This document shows positions 7,534 through 14,748 of a stretch of 14,840 nt of DNA, piece by piece. A program made the translations under genes and the position numbers. Origin of the DNA: GCA-2701705 sp036163455 (GTDB lineage: Bacteria; Pseudomonadota; Gammaproteobacteria; GCA-002705445; GCA-002716945). Within the stretch, counting starts at the first letter, position 1. Every line of letters starts with the position of its first letter. The stretch covers positions 1-14,840 of the forward strand of contig JAYZKL010000028.1 in NCBI GenBank assembly GCA_036163455.1, written 5' to 3'. The notes below the pieces were generated by a model that worked only from the letters and a program-made list of their open reading frames with translations, made no database searches and was not told the origin of the DNA.

Positions 7534-8471
7534 ATAAAATTTTTTCAAAAATAATTTCCACAGGAAGCTACTTGCCAAAAAAGGTTCTTACCAATCAAGA
7601 TATAGAAAGAATTGTTGATACGTCCAATGAATGGATTATTGAAAGAACAGGAATTGAAGAGAGACATATTGCATCTACAGAAGAATCTTCTGTAGATATG
7701 GCATACCATGCATCTTTAGATGCTATAGAGAGAAGTAATATAAAAGTACAAGACATTGACATGATTGTAGTGGCCACGACTACACCAGAAAGAAAATTTC
7801 CTAGTACAGCTGTCTTGCTTCAAAACAAGCTTGATTTAAAAAACTGTTCAGCATTTGATATAAATGCAGCTTGCACAGGGTTTGTTTATGCGATAGATAT
7901 CGCTGATCAATATATCAAAAATGGTACATCAAAAAATGTACTTGTCGTAGGCACCGAAAAGATAACATCGCTATTGGATTGGAAAGATAGGAATACATGC
8001 GTCCTATTTGGTGATGGTGCGGGTGCTGTGCTTTTGAGTGCTTCTGAATCACCAGGCATAATTTCTAGCACTATAGTTTCTGATGGCTCATATAAAGATT
8101 TATTGACAGTGAACACTGACCCTGAATTTATAGAGATGAAAGGCAATGATGTTTTTAAAATAGCTGTAAATACACTAGGTGAACTTGCAACATCAACACT
8201 AGAAAAAAACAATATATCAGCAGATGAATTAGATTGGTTTATTCCTCATCAAGCCAATAGTAGAATAATTTTAGCTATTGCTAAAAAGATTAAACTTCCT
8301 AAAGAGAAAATAATCATAACAGTAAATAAGCACGGCAATACATCGGCAGCCTCAATACCTTTAGCTTTAGACGATTCAAATAAAAAAGGCTTATTGAAAG
8401 AAGGAAATCTAATTATGTTTGAAGCTTTTGGTGCAGGATTTACATGGGGCTCAAATCTATTACGTTTCTAA
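7530..8471 (+). CDS. fabH: Beta-ketoacyl-ACP synthase III (FabH)
   Basis: Starts type II fatty-acid synthesis by condensing acetyl-CoA with malonyl-ACP. The thiolase-fold catalytic triad is complete: Cys115 in INAACTGFVYA, His240 in IPHQANSRI and Asn270 in KHGNTSAASIP. Other family segments are NEWIIERTGIEERHIA (33-48), ATTTPERKFPSTA and LFGDGAGAVLLS. Length of 313 is close to E. coli FabH (317). It overlaps plsX by four bases. In E. coli fabD, fabG, acpP and fabF follow; here a DNA-repair gene follows after 3 bases, so those genes must lie elsewhere. Confidence 0.97.
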   Translation: MNKIFSKIISTGSYLPKKVLTNQDIERIVDTSNEWIIERTGIEERHIASTEESSVDMAYHASLDAIERSNIKVQDIDMIVVATTTPERKFPSTAVLLQNKLDLKNCSAFDINAACTGFVYAIDIADQYIKNGTSKNVLVVGTEKITSLLDWKDRNTCVLFGDGAGAVLLSASESPGIISSTIVSDGSYKDLLTVNTDPEFIEMKGNDVFKIAVNTLGELATSTLEKNNISADELDWFIPHQANSRIILAIAKKIKLPKEKIIITVNKHGNTSAASIPLALDDSNKKGLLKEGNLIMFEAFGAGFTWGSNLLRF

Positions 8472-8474
8472 AAA

Positions 8475-9089
8475 ATGCAAAATTTAGAAAAATGCAGATA
8501 TTGCAAACGCATACAAAAAAATTTAAAACAATTAAAAAAATTATATCCGAGCTATCACAATCAACCAGTTCTATCTACTGGCTTAAAAATATCTAAAATT
8601 TGTGTTGTTGGATTAGCCCCAGGTTTACATGGAGCAAATAGAACAGGAAAACCATTTAATGGTGATTTTTCTGGAAAATTACTTCATAAAGTCTTAAACG
8701 ATCATAAGTTTACTATAAGAGACAAATATCATAACTACAAACCAATCTATATAACTAATTCAGTTAAATGCTATCCTCCAAATAATGCACCTGTATTAGA
8801 TGAAATTAAAAAATGTCAGAGATACTTGATTCAAGAGTTTAAAGATTTGAAAGACTTGAAAGTTATTATTGCGCTTGGGCATATAGCGCATAACGCAGTA
8901 TTAAGAGCATTTTCTATGAAGTTAAGTTTATTCCCATTTGCTCATGAAAAAATTCATGAAATTAACTCATCAAAATTTCTTCTTGATTCTTATCATTGTA
9001 GTAAAATAAATATAAATTCTAAGAAACTTGATATAAACCGATTATCAAAGATTTTTAGAATAGCTAACGAAATTGCATATAAAAGATGA
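8475..9089 (+). CDS. Uracil-DNA glycosylase, family 5 (UDGb)-like, with iron-sulfur cysteines
   Basis: Probably removes uracil (and possibly other deaminated bases) from DNA as the first step of base excision repair. Motif 1 reads GLAPGLHGANRTG (46-58) followed by KPFNGDFSG, which matches the family 5 (UDGb) pattern rather than family 1 Ung or family 4. The position usually held by a polar catalytic residue is non-polar, as known for UDGb. Motif 2 is DSYHCSKIN with His174. Four cysteines (C7 and C10 as CxxC, C99 and C114) sit where families 4 and 5 hold a 4Fe-4S cluster. Length of 204 is normal to slightly short. It is 3 bases after fabH and overlaps uvrC by four bases (ATGA). Confidence 0.85.
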   Translation: MQNLEKCRYCKRIQKNLKQLKKLYPSYHNQPVLSTGLKISKICVVGLAPGLHGANRTGKPFNGDFSGKLLHKVLNDHKFTIRDKYHNYKPIYITNSVKCYPPNNAPVLDEIKKCQRYLIQEFKDLKDLKVIIALGHIAHNAVLRAFSMKLSLFPFAHEKIHEINSSKFLLDSYHCSKININSKKLDINRLSKIFRIANEIAYKR

Positions 9090-10873
9090 ATAGAAATATA
9101 TTAAAGAACCTTACACAGAGGCCTGGCATATACAAGATGTTAGATCAAAATAAAAAGATAATATATATTGGAAAGGCATCTAATTTAAAAAAAAGAATAT
9201 CGTCATATTTTGTTCAAGGAAATTCTTCAGTTAAAACTAATAAATTAATTGAAAAAATAAATGATGTTGAGGTGATAATTACTAATAACGAAGAAGAAGC
9301 TTTGATATTAGAAAACTCATTAATAAAAGAAATAAAGCCAAGATATAATATATTATTAAGAGACGATAAATCTTATCCTTATATTTTTATAGATATAGAA
9401 CATGAATTTCCCTTAATAAAATTCTATCGCGGAGATAGAAAATTAAAGGGTAAGTATTTTGGCCCATACACCCAAGTTAATAATTTAAGAAAGACTCTTA
9501 ATATAGTTCAGAAAATATTTAAAGTTAGACAATGTGAAAACTCATATTTTAAGTCAAGGAAAAAACCATGTTTGCAGTATCAAATTAATCGATGTACAGC
9601 TCCTTGTGTTAATCTTATTAATCAAGAAAATTACGCAGAATCAGTTAAAAACTCAATTTTATTCCTTCAAGGAAAAACCAAAGATCTTATAGATTCATAT
9701 ACAAAACAAATGAAAGACTATTCGGACAAAAAACTCTATGAAAACGCTTCAGTTATTAGAGATAAAATCTCTATGATTAGGAATATTACTCAGAATCAAA
9801 ACCTGATTACTGAAAAAGGAGATATTGATGTTGTTACAATTTCTAGTGTGTCTGATAAATCATGTATTGATGTATTTATGATTAGAGATGGTGTTAATTT
9901 GGGAAATAAACCTTATAGTTTTTCAAATAAGCAAAATACAGATGAAGTTACGCTATTAAATTCATTTTTGAAGCAATATTATTTAGATCATTTACCCCCA
10001 GAAAAAATTTTAATGTCATTAAAAATACCCGATAGACTGATACTTGAAAAAGCAATATATGCAAAATATAACAAAAAAATTAAAATAATAAATGGAACAA
10101 GAAAATTATATAGCTTCTATTTAAAAATATGTCAAGCCACGACTGACAATAGAATCAAACAGATTAATTTATCTTCTTCAAAAAATATCTTTAAACCTTT
10201 GTCTGCTGATTTGAAAGAAAAGAACTCTATAAAAAATATTATTTGTTTTGATATCAGTCATTTAAGTGGAGGTAATATGGTAGGTGCATCTATTTGGTTT
10301 TCATCTAGCGGTCCTGAAAAGAAATATTATAGAAATTATAATTTAGATAAAATAAAAAAGGCTGATGACTATGAAGCTATGAATTTCATAATTAGCAAAA
10401 GATTGAAAAAATTAAAGCAAGATAATAATCTTCCTGATATGATTCTAGTTGATGGCGGGAAAGGGCATATTAGCCAGGCAAAATTTGTGTTAGAAAAACT
10501 ATTTATAAAAAATATAATTGTTTATGGCATTGTTAAAGGAGAAAAGCGTAAATCTAATAATGATAAAATTCTAGATATAAATAATAATGATGTTACTAAT
10601 CAACTTAAGAAAAATAATATGAAAATACTTCAAACAATTAGAGATGAGGCTCATCGATTTGCAATAATGTCTCATAGAAAAAGAACAGCAAGAAATTATT
10701 TTAATTCTAAGCTAGATCATATTCCTGGGATTGGAACAAAAAGGAAACATCAAATCTTACAACATTTTGGCGGTATACAAGCAGCCCTAAGGTCTTCTAT
10801 AGATGAATTGCAGAATGTTCCAGGTATAAACAAGTCATTAGCTGAATTAATTTATGACCATTTACAAAAATAA
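9086..10873 (+). CDS. uvrC: Excinuclease ABC subunit C (UvrC)
   Basis: UvrC makes both incisions flanking a lesion in nucleotide excision repair, with UvrA and UvrB. Domains in order: a GIY-YIG nuclease (PGIY at 13-16, YIGK at 27-30, catalytic-type Glu76); a four-cysteine cluster (C150, C162, C170, C174) with the spacing of E. coli UvrC, known to hold an iron-sulfur cluster; a UVR-type helical segment around 200-235; an RNase H-like nuclease (FDISHLSG at 388-395, LVDGGKGH at 454-461, RDEAHRFA at 519-526); and a helix-hairpin-helix tail (IPGIGTKRKHQIL, VPGINKSLAELI). Length of 595 is normal. The ATG overlaps the glycosylase gene, joining two repair genes, and pgsA starts 2 bases after its stop. 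Confidence 0.97.
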   Translation: MNRNILKNLTQRPGIYKMLDQNKKIIYIGKASNLKKRISSYFVQGNSSVKTNKLIEKINDVEVIITNNEEEALILENSLIKEIKPRYNILLRDDKSYPYIFIDIEHEFPLIKFYRGDRKLKGKYFGPYTQVNNLRKTLNIVQKIFKVRQCENSYFKSRKKPCLQYQINRCTAPCVNLINQENYAESVKNSILFLQGKTKDLIDSYTKQMKDYSDKKLYENASVIRDKISMIRNITQNQNLITEKGDIDVVTISSVSDKSCIDVFMIRDGVNLGNKPYSFSNKQNTDEVTLLNSFLKQYYLDHLPPEKILMSLKIPDRLILEKAIYAKYNKKIKIINGTRKLYSFYLKICQATTDNRIKQINLSSSKNIFKPLSADLKEKNSIKNIICFDISHLSGGNMVGASIWFSSSGPEKKYYRNYNLDKIKKADDYEAMNFIISKRLKKLKQDNNLPDMILVDGGKGHISQAKFVLEKLFIKNIIVYGIVKGEKRKSNNDKILDINNNDVTNQLKKNNMKILQTIRDEAHRFAIMSHRKRTARNYFNSKLDHIPGIGTKRKHQILQHFGGIQAALRSSIDELQNVPGINKSLAELIYDHLQK

Positions 10874-10875
10874 AT

Positions 10876-11427
10876 ATGTATTTAAATATAGCAAATAGTC
10901 TTAGTTTATTTAGAATTCTAGTCATACCGATAATGATTTATCTATTTTTATCTGGTGATAGCACAAACCGAATGTTCGCATCATTAATTTTTTTGATAGC
11001 AATCATTACTGATTACCTGGATGGGCTTGTAGCAAGAAGCATGAATCAACAAACACAGTTTGGTGAATTTCTTGATCCAGTGGCAGATAAGTTGCTGGTT
11101 ATAATAATTTTATTATTATTGATAACTGAAAATAATGAAACTAACTTTATTTTACCATCTATTATTATTGTTATAAGAGAGTTTTTAGTAGTAGCAATCC
11201 GACAAAGATTAGCTGAATTAGGAAACAAAGGTACACTGCAGGTTACATATGTATCTAAAGTTAAGACTGCTATTCAAATGATTTCTTTATTGCTTTTACT
11301 TTATAAAGAGCCAATATTAAATATAGATACGTATCATATTGGCGTAATTTTTTTACAACTAGCATCTACCTTAACTTTAATATCTTTCATTTATTATGTT
11401 AAAAAGAGTTGGAATGCTATAATCTAA
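10876..11427 (+). CDS. pgsA: CDP-diacylglycerol-glycerol-3-phosphate 3-phosphatidyltransferase (PgsA)
   Basis: An inner-membrane enzyme that makes phosphatidylglycerol phosphate, which PgpA (earlier in this window) then dephosphorylates. The CDP-alcohol phosphotransferase signature is complete: D46-x2-D49-G50-x2-A53-R54-x8-G63-x3-D67-x3-D71. The start IANSLSLFRILVIP matches the family, and several hydrophobic segments span the protein. Length of 183 is typical. The uvrC-pgsA pair followed by tRNA-Gly is the E. coli arrangement. The gene starts 2 bases after uvrC and ends 14 bases before the tRNA, so the tRNAs may be processed from the same transcript. Confidence 0.96.
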   Translation: MYLNIANSLSLFRILVIPIMIYLFLSGDSTNRMFASLIFLIAIITDYLDGLVARSMNQQTQFGEFLDPVADKLLVIIILLLLITENNETNFILPSIIIVIREFLVVAIRQRLAELGNKGTLQVTYVSKVKTAIQMISLLLLLYKEPILNIDTYHIGVIFLQLASTLTLISFIYYVKKSWNAII

Positions 11428-11441
11428 CAAGATTAATTAAT

Positions 11442-11514
11442 GCGGGAATAGCTCAGTTGGTAGAGCGCAACCTTGCCAAGGTTGAGGTCGCGAGTTCGAG
11501 CCTCGTTTCCCGCT
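11442..11514 (+). tRNA. tRNA-Gly (anticodon GCC)
   Basis: A 73-base cloverleaf: acceptor GCGGGAA pairs with TTCCCGC, D arm GCTC...GAGC, anticodon stem CAACC/GGTTG with anticodon GCC at 11475-11477, and T arm around TTCGAGC. The discriminator is T and is followed by CTG, so CCA is not encoded. It corresponds in position to E. coli glyW. Confidence 0.97.
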
Positions 11515-11522
11515 CTGATTAT

Positions 11523-11593
11523 GGCTAAGTGGCAGAGTGGTAATGCAGCGGCCTGCAAAGCCGTCAACGCCGGTTCGATTCCGACCTTAGCCT
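11523..11593 (+). tRNA. tRNA-Cys (anticodon GCA)
   Basis: A 71-base cloverleaf: acceptor GGCTAAG pairs with CTTAGCC, anticodon GCA at 11555-11557 in a CTGCAAA loop with stem GCGGC/GCCGT, T loop TTCGATT. Discriminator T is the known tRNA-Cys identity base; the following bases are TAA, so CCA is not encoded. It lies 8 bases after tRNA-Gly, matching E. coli cysT. Confidence 0.97.
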
Positions 11594-11615
11594 TAAATCA
11601 TTTAATGAGTAAAAT

Positions 11616-12827
11616 ATGAAAATTTGTTTCTTTACTGAGAATAATTATCCTGGCGGTATGGATAAATATATATACACACTGATGAACAATTGGATTGGAA
11701 AAGATGATGTTATTACTCTTTATTGCAACAAAGGCCACCCAGGGTTTGATAATTTAGCATCTAAAGTTAAAGCTCCTCACCAAGTATTGCCTATTGGAAT
11801 AATAACGCCTACTTGGGAATTCATAGATAGTATTAGATCTAAGAGAATAATGCCTGAATTTTTATTAAAAATTATCTCTTTTCTTTTAAAATATTTACAA
11901 TTTCCTATTTATATCATAAAACTCAAAAGGTTTTTTGATAAAACAAATTTTGAGCAATTGCTGATTATAAATGGTGGCTATCCTGGAGGGAATAGTTGTA
12001 GAGATGCATCTATTGCTTGGTACCTTTCAAAAAGGAAATCCTCTCCTATGGCATGTCTGAGTACTGTAAAAGCATCTAGAAAAATCACTATAATTTTTGA
12101 ATATGTTATTGATAAAATTCTAAAGAGGACTATTTCTAAGTTTATTTTTGTTTCAAAGTTTGTTCAGTCTACTTTGCCAGAAAGGCCTCAATTTCTTAAG
12201 AATAAAACTGCTATAATATATCCTTCTATAAACTCTCTAGATTTTGAAGAATCAAAAAGTATCCCTAACAAGAAAAATTATCCAAAAACCATTACTAATT
12301 TTTTAATGTTAGCTACTTATGAAAAGCATAAAGGGCATGATCTTCTTTTTAATTCTATAGTTAAGGTATTAAATGTATCAGATAAATTCCACTTTAAGAT
12401 AGCAGGGCATGGCACAAGTGCTGATAAAGAACATATTGTTAAAGGAATTAATTCTAGGAAGCTTTCCAAATATGTGACTTTGATGGATTTTCAATCTAAC
12501 CCTTTATCTCTCTATGAGGAATGTGATGTCGTAGTGATACCTTCAATTGCATATGATTCAATTTCTTTAGTAGCTGTTGAAGCCATGTCGTTGAGGAAGC
12601 CTATTATCACAACCAATATAGGTGGTTTAGAAGAACTATTTAATTTAAACCCACACATTGGATTAATGTCTAAAATTGATCCTGAGCATTTTTCTAAATG
12701 TCTGATAAAAATTATAGAGAATCATGAAATTAGAACTACCATGGGAAATAATGGATACAACTTATTTAGAGAATACTTTACTGCTGAAATTTTTGCTCAA
12801 AAATTTTATAAGAATGTGATAGAGTAG
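11616..12827 (+). CDS. Glycosyltransferase, GT4-like (GT-B fold)
   Basis: Likely transfers a sugar during synthesis of a surface glycan; donor and acceptor cannot be told from the sequence. The N-terminal half (1-205) starts KICFFTENNYPGGMDKY, a GT4-type entry strand with Gly-rich turn. The C-terminal half is a glycosyl-transferase group 1 domain: MLATYEKHKGHDLL (231-244), FKIAGHG (260-266), a short YEECDVVVIPS (300-310), then DSISLVAVEAMSLRKPIITTNIGG. The usual first Glu of the E-x7-E motif is Asp314 and the second is Glu322. It has no signal peptide or obvious membrane span and was probably cytosolic or peripheral. The gene starts 22 bases after tRNA-Cys, between two tRNAs that are adjacent in E. 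coli. An ATG four codons upstream (11605) opens a tiny frame ending in ATGA at this start. Confidence 0.85.
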   Translation: MKICFFTENNYPGGMDKYIYTLMNNWIGKDDVITLYCNKGHPGFDNLASKVKAPHQVLPIGIITPTWEFIDSIRSKRIMPEFLLKIISFLLKYLQFPIYIIKLKRFFDKTNFEQLLIINGGYPGGNSCRDASIAWYLSKRKSSPMACLSTVKASRKITIIFEYVIDKILKRTISKFIFVSKFVQSTLPERPQFLKNKTAIIYPSINSLDFEESKSIPNKKNYPKTITNFLMLATYEKHKGHDLLFNSIVKVLNVSDKFHFKIAGHGTSADKEHIVKGINSRKLSKYVTLMDFQSNPLSLYEECDVVVIPSIAYDSISLVAVEAMSLRKPIITTNIGGLEELFNLNPHIGLMSKIDPEHFSKCLIKIIENHEIRTTMGNNGYNLFREYFTAEIFAQKFYKNVIE

Positions 12828-12860
12828 TCATCATATTCAATGTTTTAAATTATATGCTTA
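12813..12860 (+). repeat. Imperfect direct repeat, copy 1 (glycosyltransferase 3' end and downstream)
   Basis: Matches 13671-13720. The first block AATGTGATAGAGTAGTCA (12813-12830) differs from copy 2 at one base. A second block CAATGTTTTAAATT (12838-12851) differs at one base, with a 2-base length difference between blocks. The first block holds the last codons and stop of the glycosyltransferase gene. Confidence 0.8.
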
Positions 12861-12863
12861 ACT

Positions 12864-12868
12864 AGAGG
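12864..12868 (+). promoter_or_regulatory. Ribosome binding site of the methyltransferase gene
   Basis: AGAGG lies 4 bases before the ATG at 12873, one of the few clear Shine-Dalgarno sequences in the window, supporting independent initiation of this gene. Confidence 0.6.
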
Positions 12869-12872
12869 TTAT

Positions 12873-13637
12873 ATGAAAAAAATAATAAAATGGATTCTTA
12901 AAAAACTTGGTTATCAAATTAACAAGTATGATGAAAATAGAGTTTTAATTAATCGGCTCGACTGGACTCCATTTAAGGATGAAAATGAAAATCATAAGTT
13001 GTATAAAGCTGGCATAAAAAAATCAGGTGAAGAGTGGACAGATGAATTTGCCAAACAATTAAGGTTCCATTCTTTGATTCAAATTATTAAAAGGATACTG
13101 CGCCAAGATAAAGTTTTTGATTTTGTTGAGTGCGGATGTTGGAGAGGTCATTCTTCTTATATAATTTCACGTTTAATACAGGATGCCAACAAAGATATAA
13201 AATTTCATATATTTGATAGTTTTGAAGGTGGACTATCTGTTTCCACTCCTGAAGATAAAGACTTCTACTTGAAGGATGAAAAACATAAAACTTGGATGAC
13301 AAAGCATTTTGCTTCATCTGAAAGCTTTGTCAAAGACACTGTTTTAAAGGAATTTGCATTTGTTAAAACTTACAATGGTTGGATACCCGAAAGATTTAAA
13401 GAGGTTGATGATAAAAATTTCTCTTTAATACATGTTGATGTGGATTTATATGCCCCTACATTTGATACAGTCGATTTTTTCTTTCCAAGATTAGTTAAAG
13501 GTGGGGCAATAATATGTGATGATTATAATAGTTCACAATTTCCTGGAGCTAAAGATGCATGGGATAAATATTTTAAAGATCAGAAATTTGATTTCTTTTA
13601 TGAAAGTCCATTTGGAGGATGTTTTATAATAAAATAA
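12873..13637 (+). CDS. TylF/MycF-like SAM-dependent O-methyltransferase
   Basis: Probably methylates a hydroxyl group, likely on a sugar given the adjacent glycosyltransferase; the substrate is inferred, not visible. The SAM-binding strand-loop reads FVECGCWRGHSSY (84-96), followed by FHIFDSFEGG at 111-120. A metal-site region reads LIHVDVDLYAPT (185-196, Asp189 and Asp191), and CDDYN (215-219) with two more acidic residues follows. These are the marks of the TylF (macrocin O-methyltransferase) family, whose members are Mg-dependent. At 254 residues it is in the usual range. It has its own AGAGG ribosome binding site, sits 45 bases after the glycosyltransferase and is bracketed by an imperfect direct repeat. 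Confidence 0.83.
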   Translation: MKKIIKWILKKLGYQINKYDENRVLINRLDWTPFKDENENHKLYKAGIKKSGEEWTDEFAKQLRFHSLIQIIKRILRQDKVFDFVECGCWRGHSSYIISRLIQDANKDIKFHIFDSFEGGLSVSTPEDKDFYLKDEKHKTWMTKHFASSESFVKDTVLKEFAFVKTYNGWIPERFKEVDDKNFSLIHVDVDLYAPTFDTVDFFFPRLVKGGAIICDDYNSSQFPGAKDAWDKYFKDQKFDFFYESPFGGCFIIK

Positions 13638-13788
13638 CCTAATCGAAGCTTTGCATAAACCTGCCGTAGAAATATGATAGAGTAGTCAACTTGTCTCCAA
13701 TGTGTTAAATTGTAGTTTTATTGGGGTTGGAAGTTTGTTAAACCATCTTCCATAGAAATTTATAAGTCTACAAATATTAGAAATACAC
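13638..13788 (+). other. Spacer before tRNA-Leu containing repeat copy 2 and a hairpin
   Basis: This 151-base stretch holds no reading frame. It contains repeat copy 2 (13671-13720) and an inverted repeat TGGAAG (13728-13733) / CTTCCA (13747-13752) with a 13-base loop. The hairpin has no T-run after it, so it is not a convincing terminator. AT-rich -10-like strings lie just before the tRNA, but none with a good -35. Confidence 0.5.
13671..13720 (+). repeat. Imperfect direct repeat, copy 2
   Basis: AATATGATAGAGTAGTCA (13671-13688) and CAATGTGTTAAATT (13698-13711) match copy 1 at 12813-12851 with one mismatch each. It sits 858 bases downstream of copy 1, after the methyltransferase gene. Read in the frame equivalent to the glycosyltransferase end it gives N-M-I-E-stop against N-V-I-E-stop, so it may be the tail of a lost related gene. 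Confidence 0.8.
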
Positions 13789-13872
13789 GCCCGGGTGGCG
13801 GAATTGGTAGACGCAAGGGACTTAAAATCCCTCGAGAGCAATCTCGTGCCGGTTCGACTCCGGCCCTGGGCA
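13789..13872 (+). tRNA. tRNA-Leu (anticodon UAA)
   Basis: An 84-base class II tRNA: acceptor GCCCGGG pairs with CCTGGGC (one G-T pair), anticodon stem AGGGA/TCCCT with TAA at 13823-13825, a long variable arm GAGAGCAATCTC, T arm GCCGG/CCGGC with loop TTCGACT, discriminator A. The next bases are ATA, so CCA is not encoded. It corresponds to E. coli leuZ, which directly follows cysT there but lies 2.2 kb away here. Confidence 0.97.
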
Positions 13873-13880
13873 ATAAAGAT

Positions 13881-14684
13881 ATGAAAAAAACATATTTTAT
13901 AGTTATTTTATTTATGATTACTGGCTGCTCGTCAAAGGGTTTGATTCCCATACCGACAAATTTGCTACCAGAACTTAATACATCACCTTCTTCATCAGCA
14001 AACTATGGAAGTGTTCCAAAGCAGTACCAAAAATTATTACAAACATATCTCAGAGAGAATCTACCTAACCCTCATAACGCAAAGATTGAATTTGTAAATA
14101 CCCCAAGAAAAATTTCTGTTACACACTTAGATGAAGACTTGTATGGATATCGAGTATGCTTATCTATAGATCAAAAAAATAACAAAAATATATATACTGG
14201 ATTTAAAAATCATTTCTTTTTAATTAAAAATGAATCCGTAATAATGCATCTTTATGACTCTGGTCTTCTCAAGATTCCTTTTGAATTATGTGTACAGAGA
14301 TCAGAAGAGAAGACTCTATATCTAGATGACATTGATGATATCGAGACACCAACAGGCACTACAGTCGAAGAAATGGATGATCCTTCTTTAATCAAACCAA
14401 AGATAAAAGAAGAACAAAAAATTTCTAAAGACATTTATATTGGATGTAAAGTTGATAATACAGAATACACATATGTATTTAATGAATATAAAAATAGTTT
14501 AGATCAATCAATAGGAACTTCATCCAAATCATTCTTATCTGTTGAATTTTCTAAAACTCATATATTTGGTAAGTTAGAAAACAAAGAAGTTTTGATTAAT
14601 AGAGTTACAGGGACTATATATGTAACAGAAAATGATGAAGAAAAACGAGGAATTTGTGAGCTTAAAAATAAGACAAAGTTTTAA
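13881..14684 (+). CDS. Uncharacterised lipoprotein
   Basis: The N-terminus MKKTYFIVILFMITGC is a lipoprotein signal peptide with lipobox ITGC and acylated Cys16. Ser at +2 predicts outer-membrane sorting in a gammaproteobacterium. After a Ser/Pro-rich linker, residues 47-140 form a first domain with YQKLLQTYLRENLPNPHNAK and YGYRVCLSIDQKN...YTGF, a pattern resembling a domain in unnamed proteobacterial proteins. An acidic linker (about 145-170) leads to a second domain with C189, INRVTG (239-244) and C259. Cysteines C93/C137 and C189/C259 could form disulfides in the periplasm (inference). No function is assigned. The ATG is only 8 bases after tRNA-Leu and has no clear Shine-Dalgarno sequence. 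Confidence 0.85.
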   Translation: MKKTYFIVILFMITGCSSKGLIPIPTNLLPELNTSPSSSANYGSVPKQYQKLLQTYLRENLPNPHNAKIEFVNTPRKISVTHLDEDLYGYRVCLSIDQKNNKNIYTGFKNHFFLIKNESVIMHLYDSGLLKIPFELCVQRSEEKTLYLDDIDDIETPTGTTVEEMDDPSLIKPKIKEEQKISKDIYIGCKVDNTEYTYVFNEYKNSLDQSIGTSSKSFLSVEFSKTHIFGKLENKEVLINRVTGTIYVTENDEEKRGICELKNKTKF

Positions 14685-14707
14685 ATATTCTTGTTGAGTA
14701 CGCATAG

Positions 14708-14736
14708 TTGAAGATTTATAGAAATAAGATTATAGT
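14708..14736 (+). promoter_or_regulatory. Probable promoter of fhs
   Basis: TTGAAG (-35, 14708-14713) and TATAGT (-10, 14731-14736) are separated by 17 bases, a good sigma70-type match (4/6 and 5/6). Transcription would start near 14743, about 20 bases before the fhs start codon. The prediction rests on pattern only. Confidence 0.5.
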
Positions 14737-14748
14737 GAATAAGTTAAC

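Noticed and set aside
13728..13752. Rho-independent terminator after the methyltransferase gene
   Set aside because: The inverted repeat has a short stem, a long loop and no following T-run.
11594..13788. Integrated element with att sites from tRNA-Cys or tRNA-Leu
   Set aside because: No duplicate of either tRNA 3' end and no integrase or transposase gene is visible in the interval.
13760..13951. 63-residue reading frame on the - strand containing RAGVEPARD...LSPLRLPIPPP
   Set aside because: It is the antisense translation of tRNA-Leu, a well-known source of spurious protein annotations.
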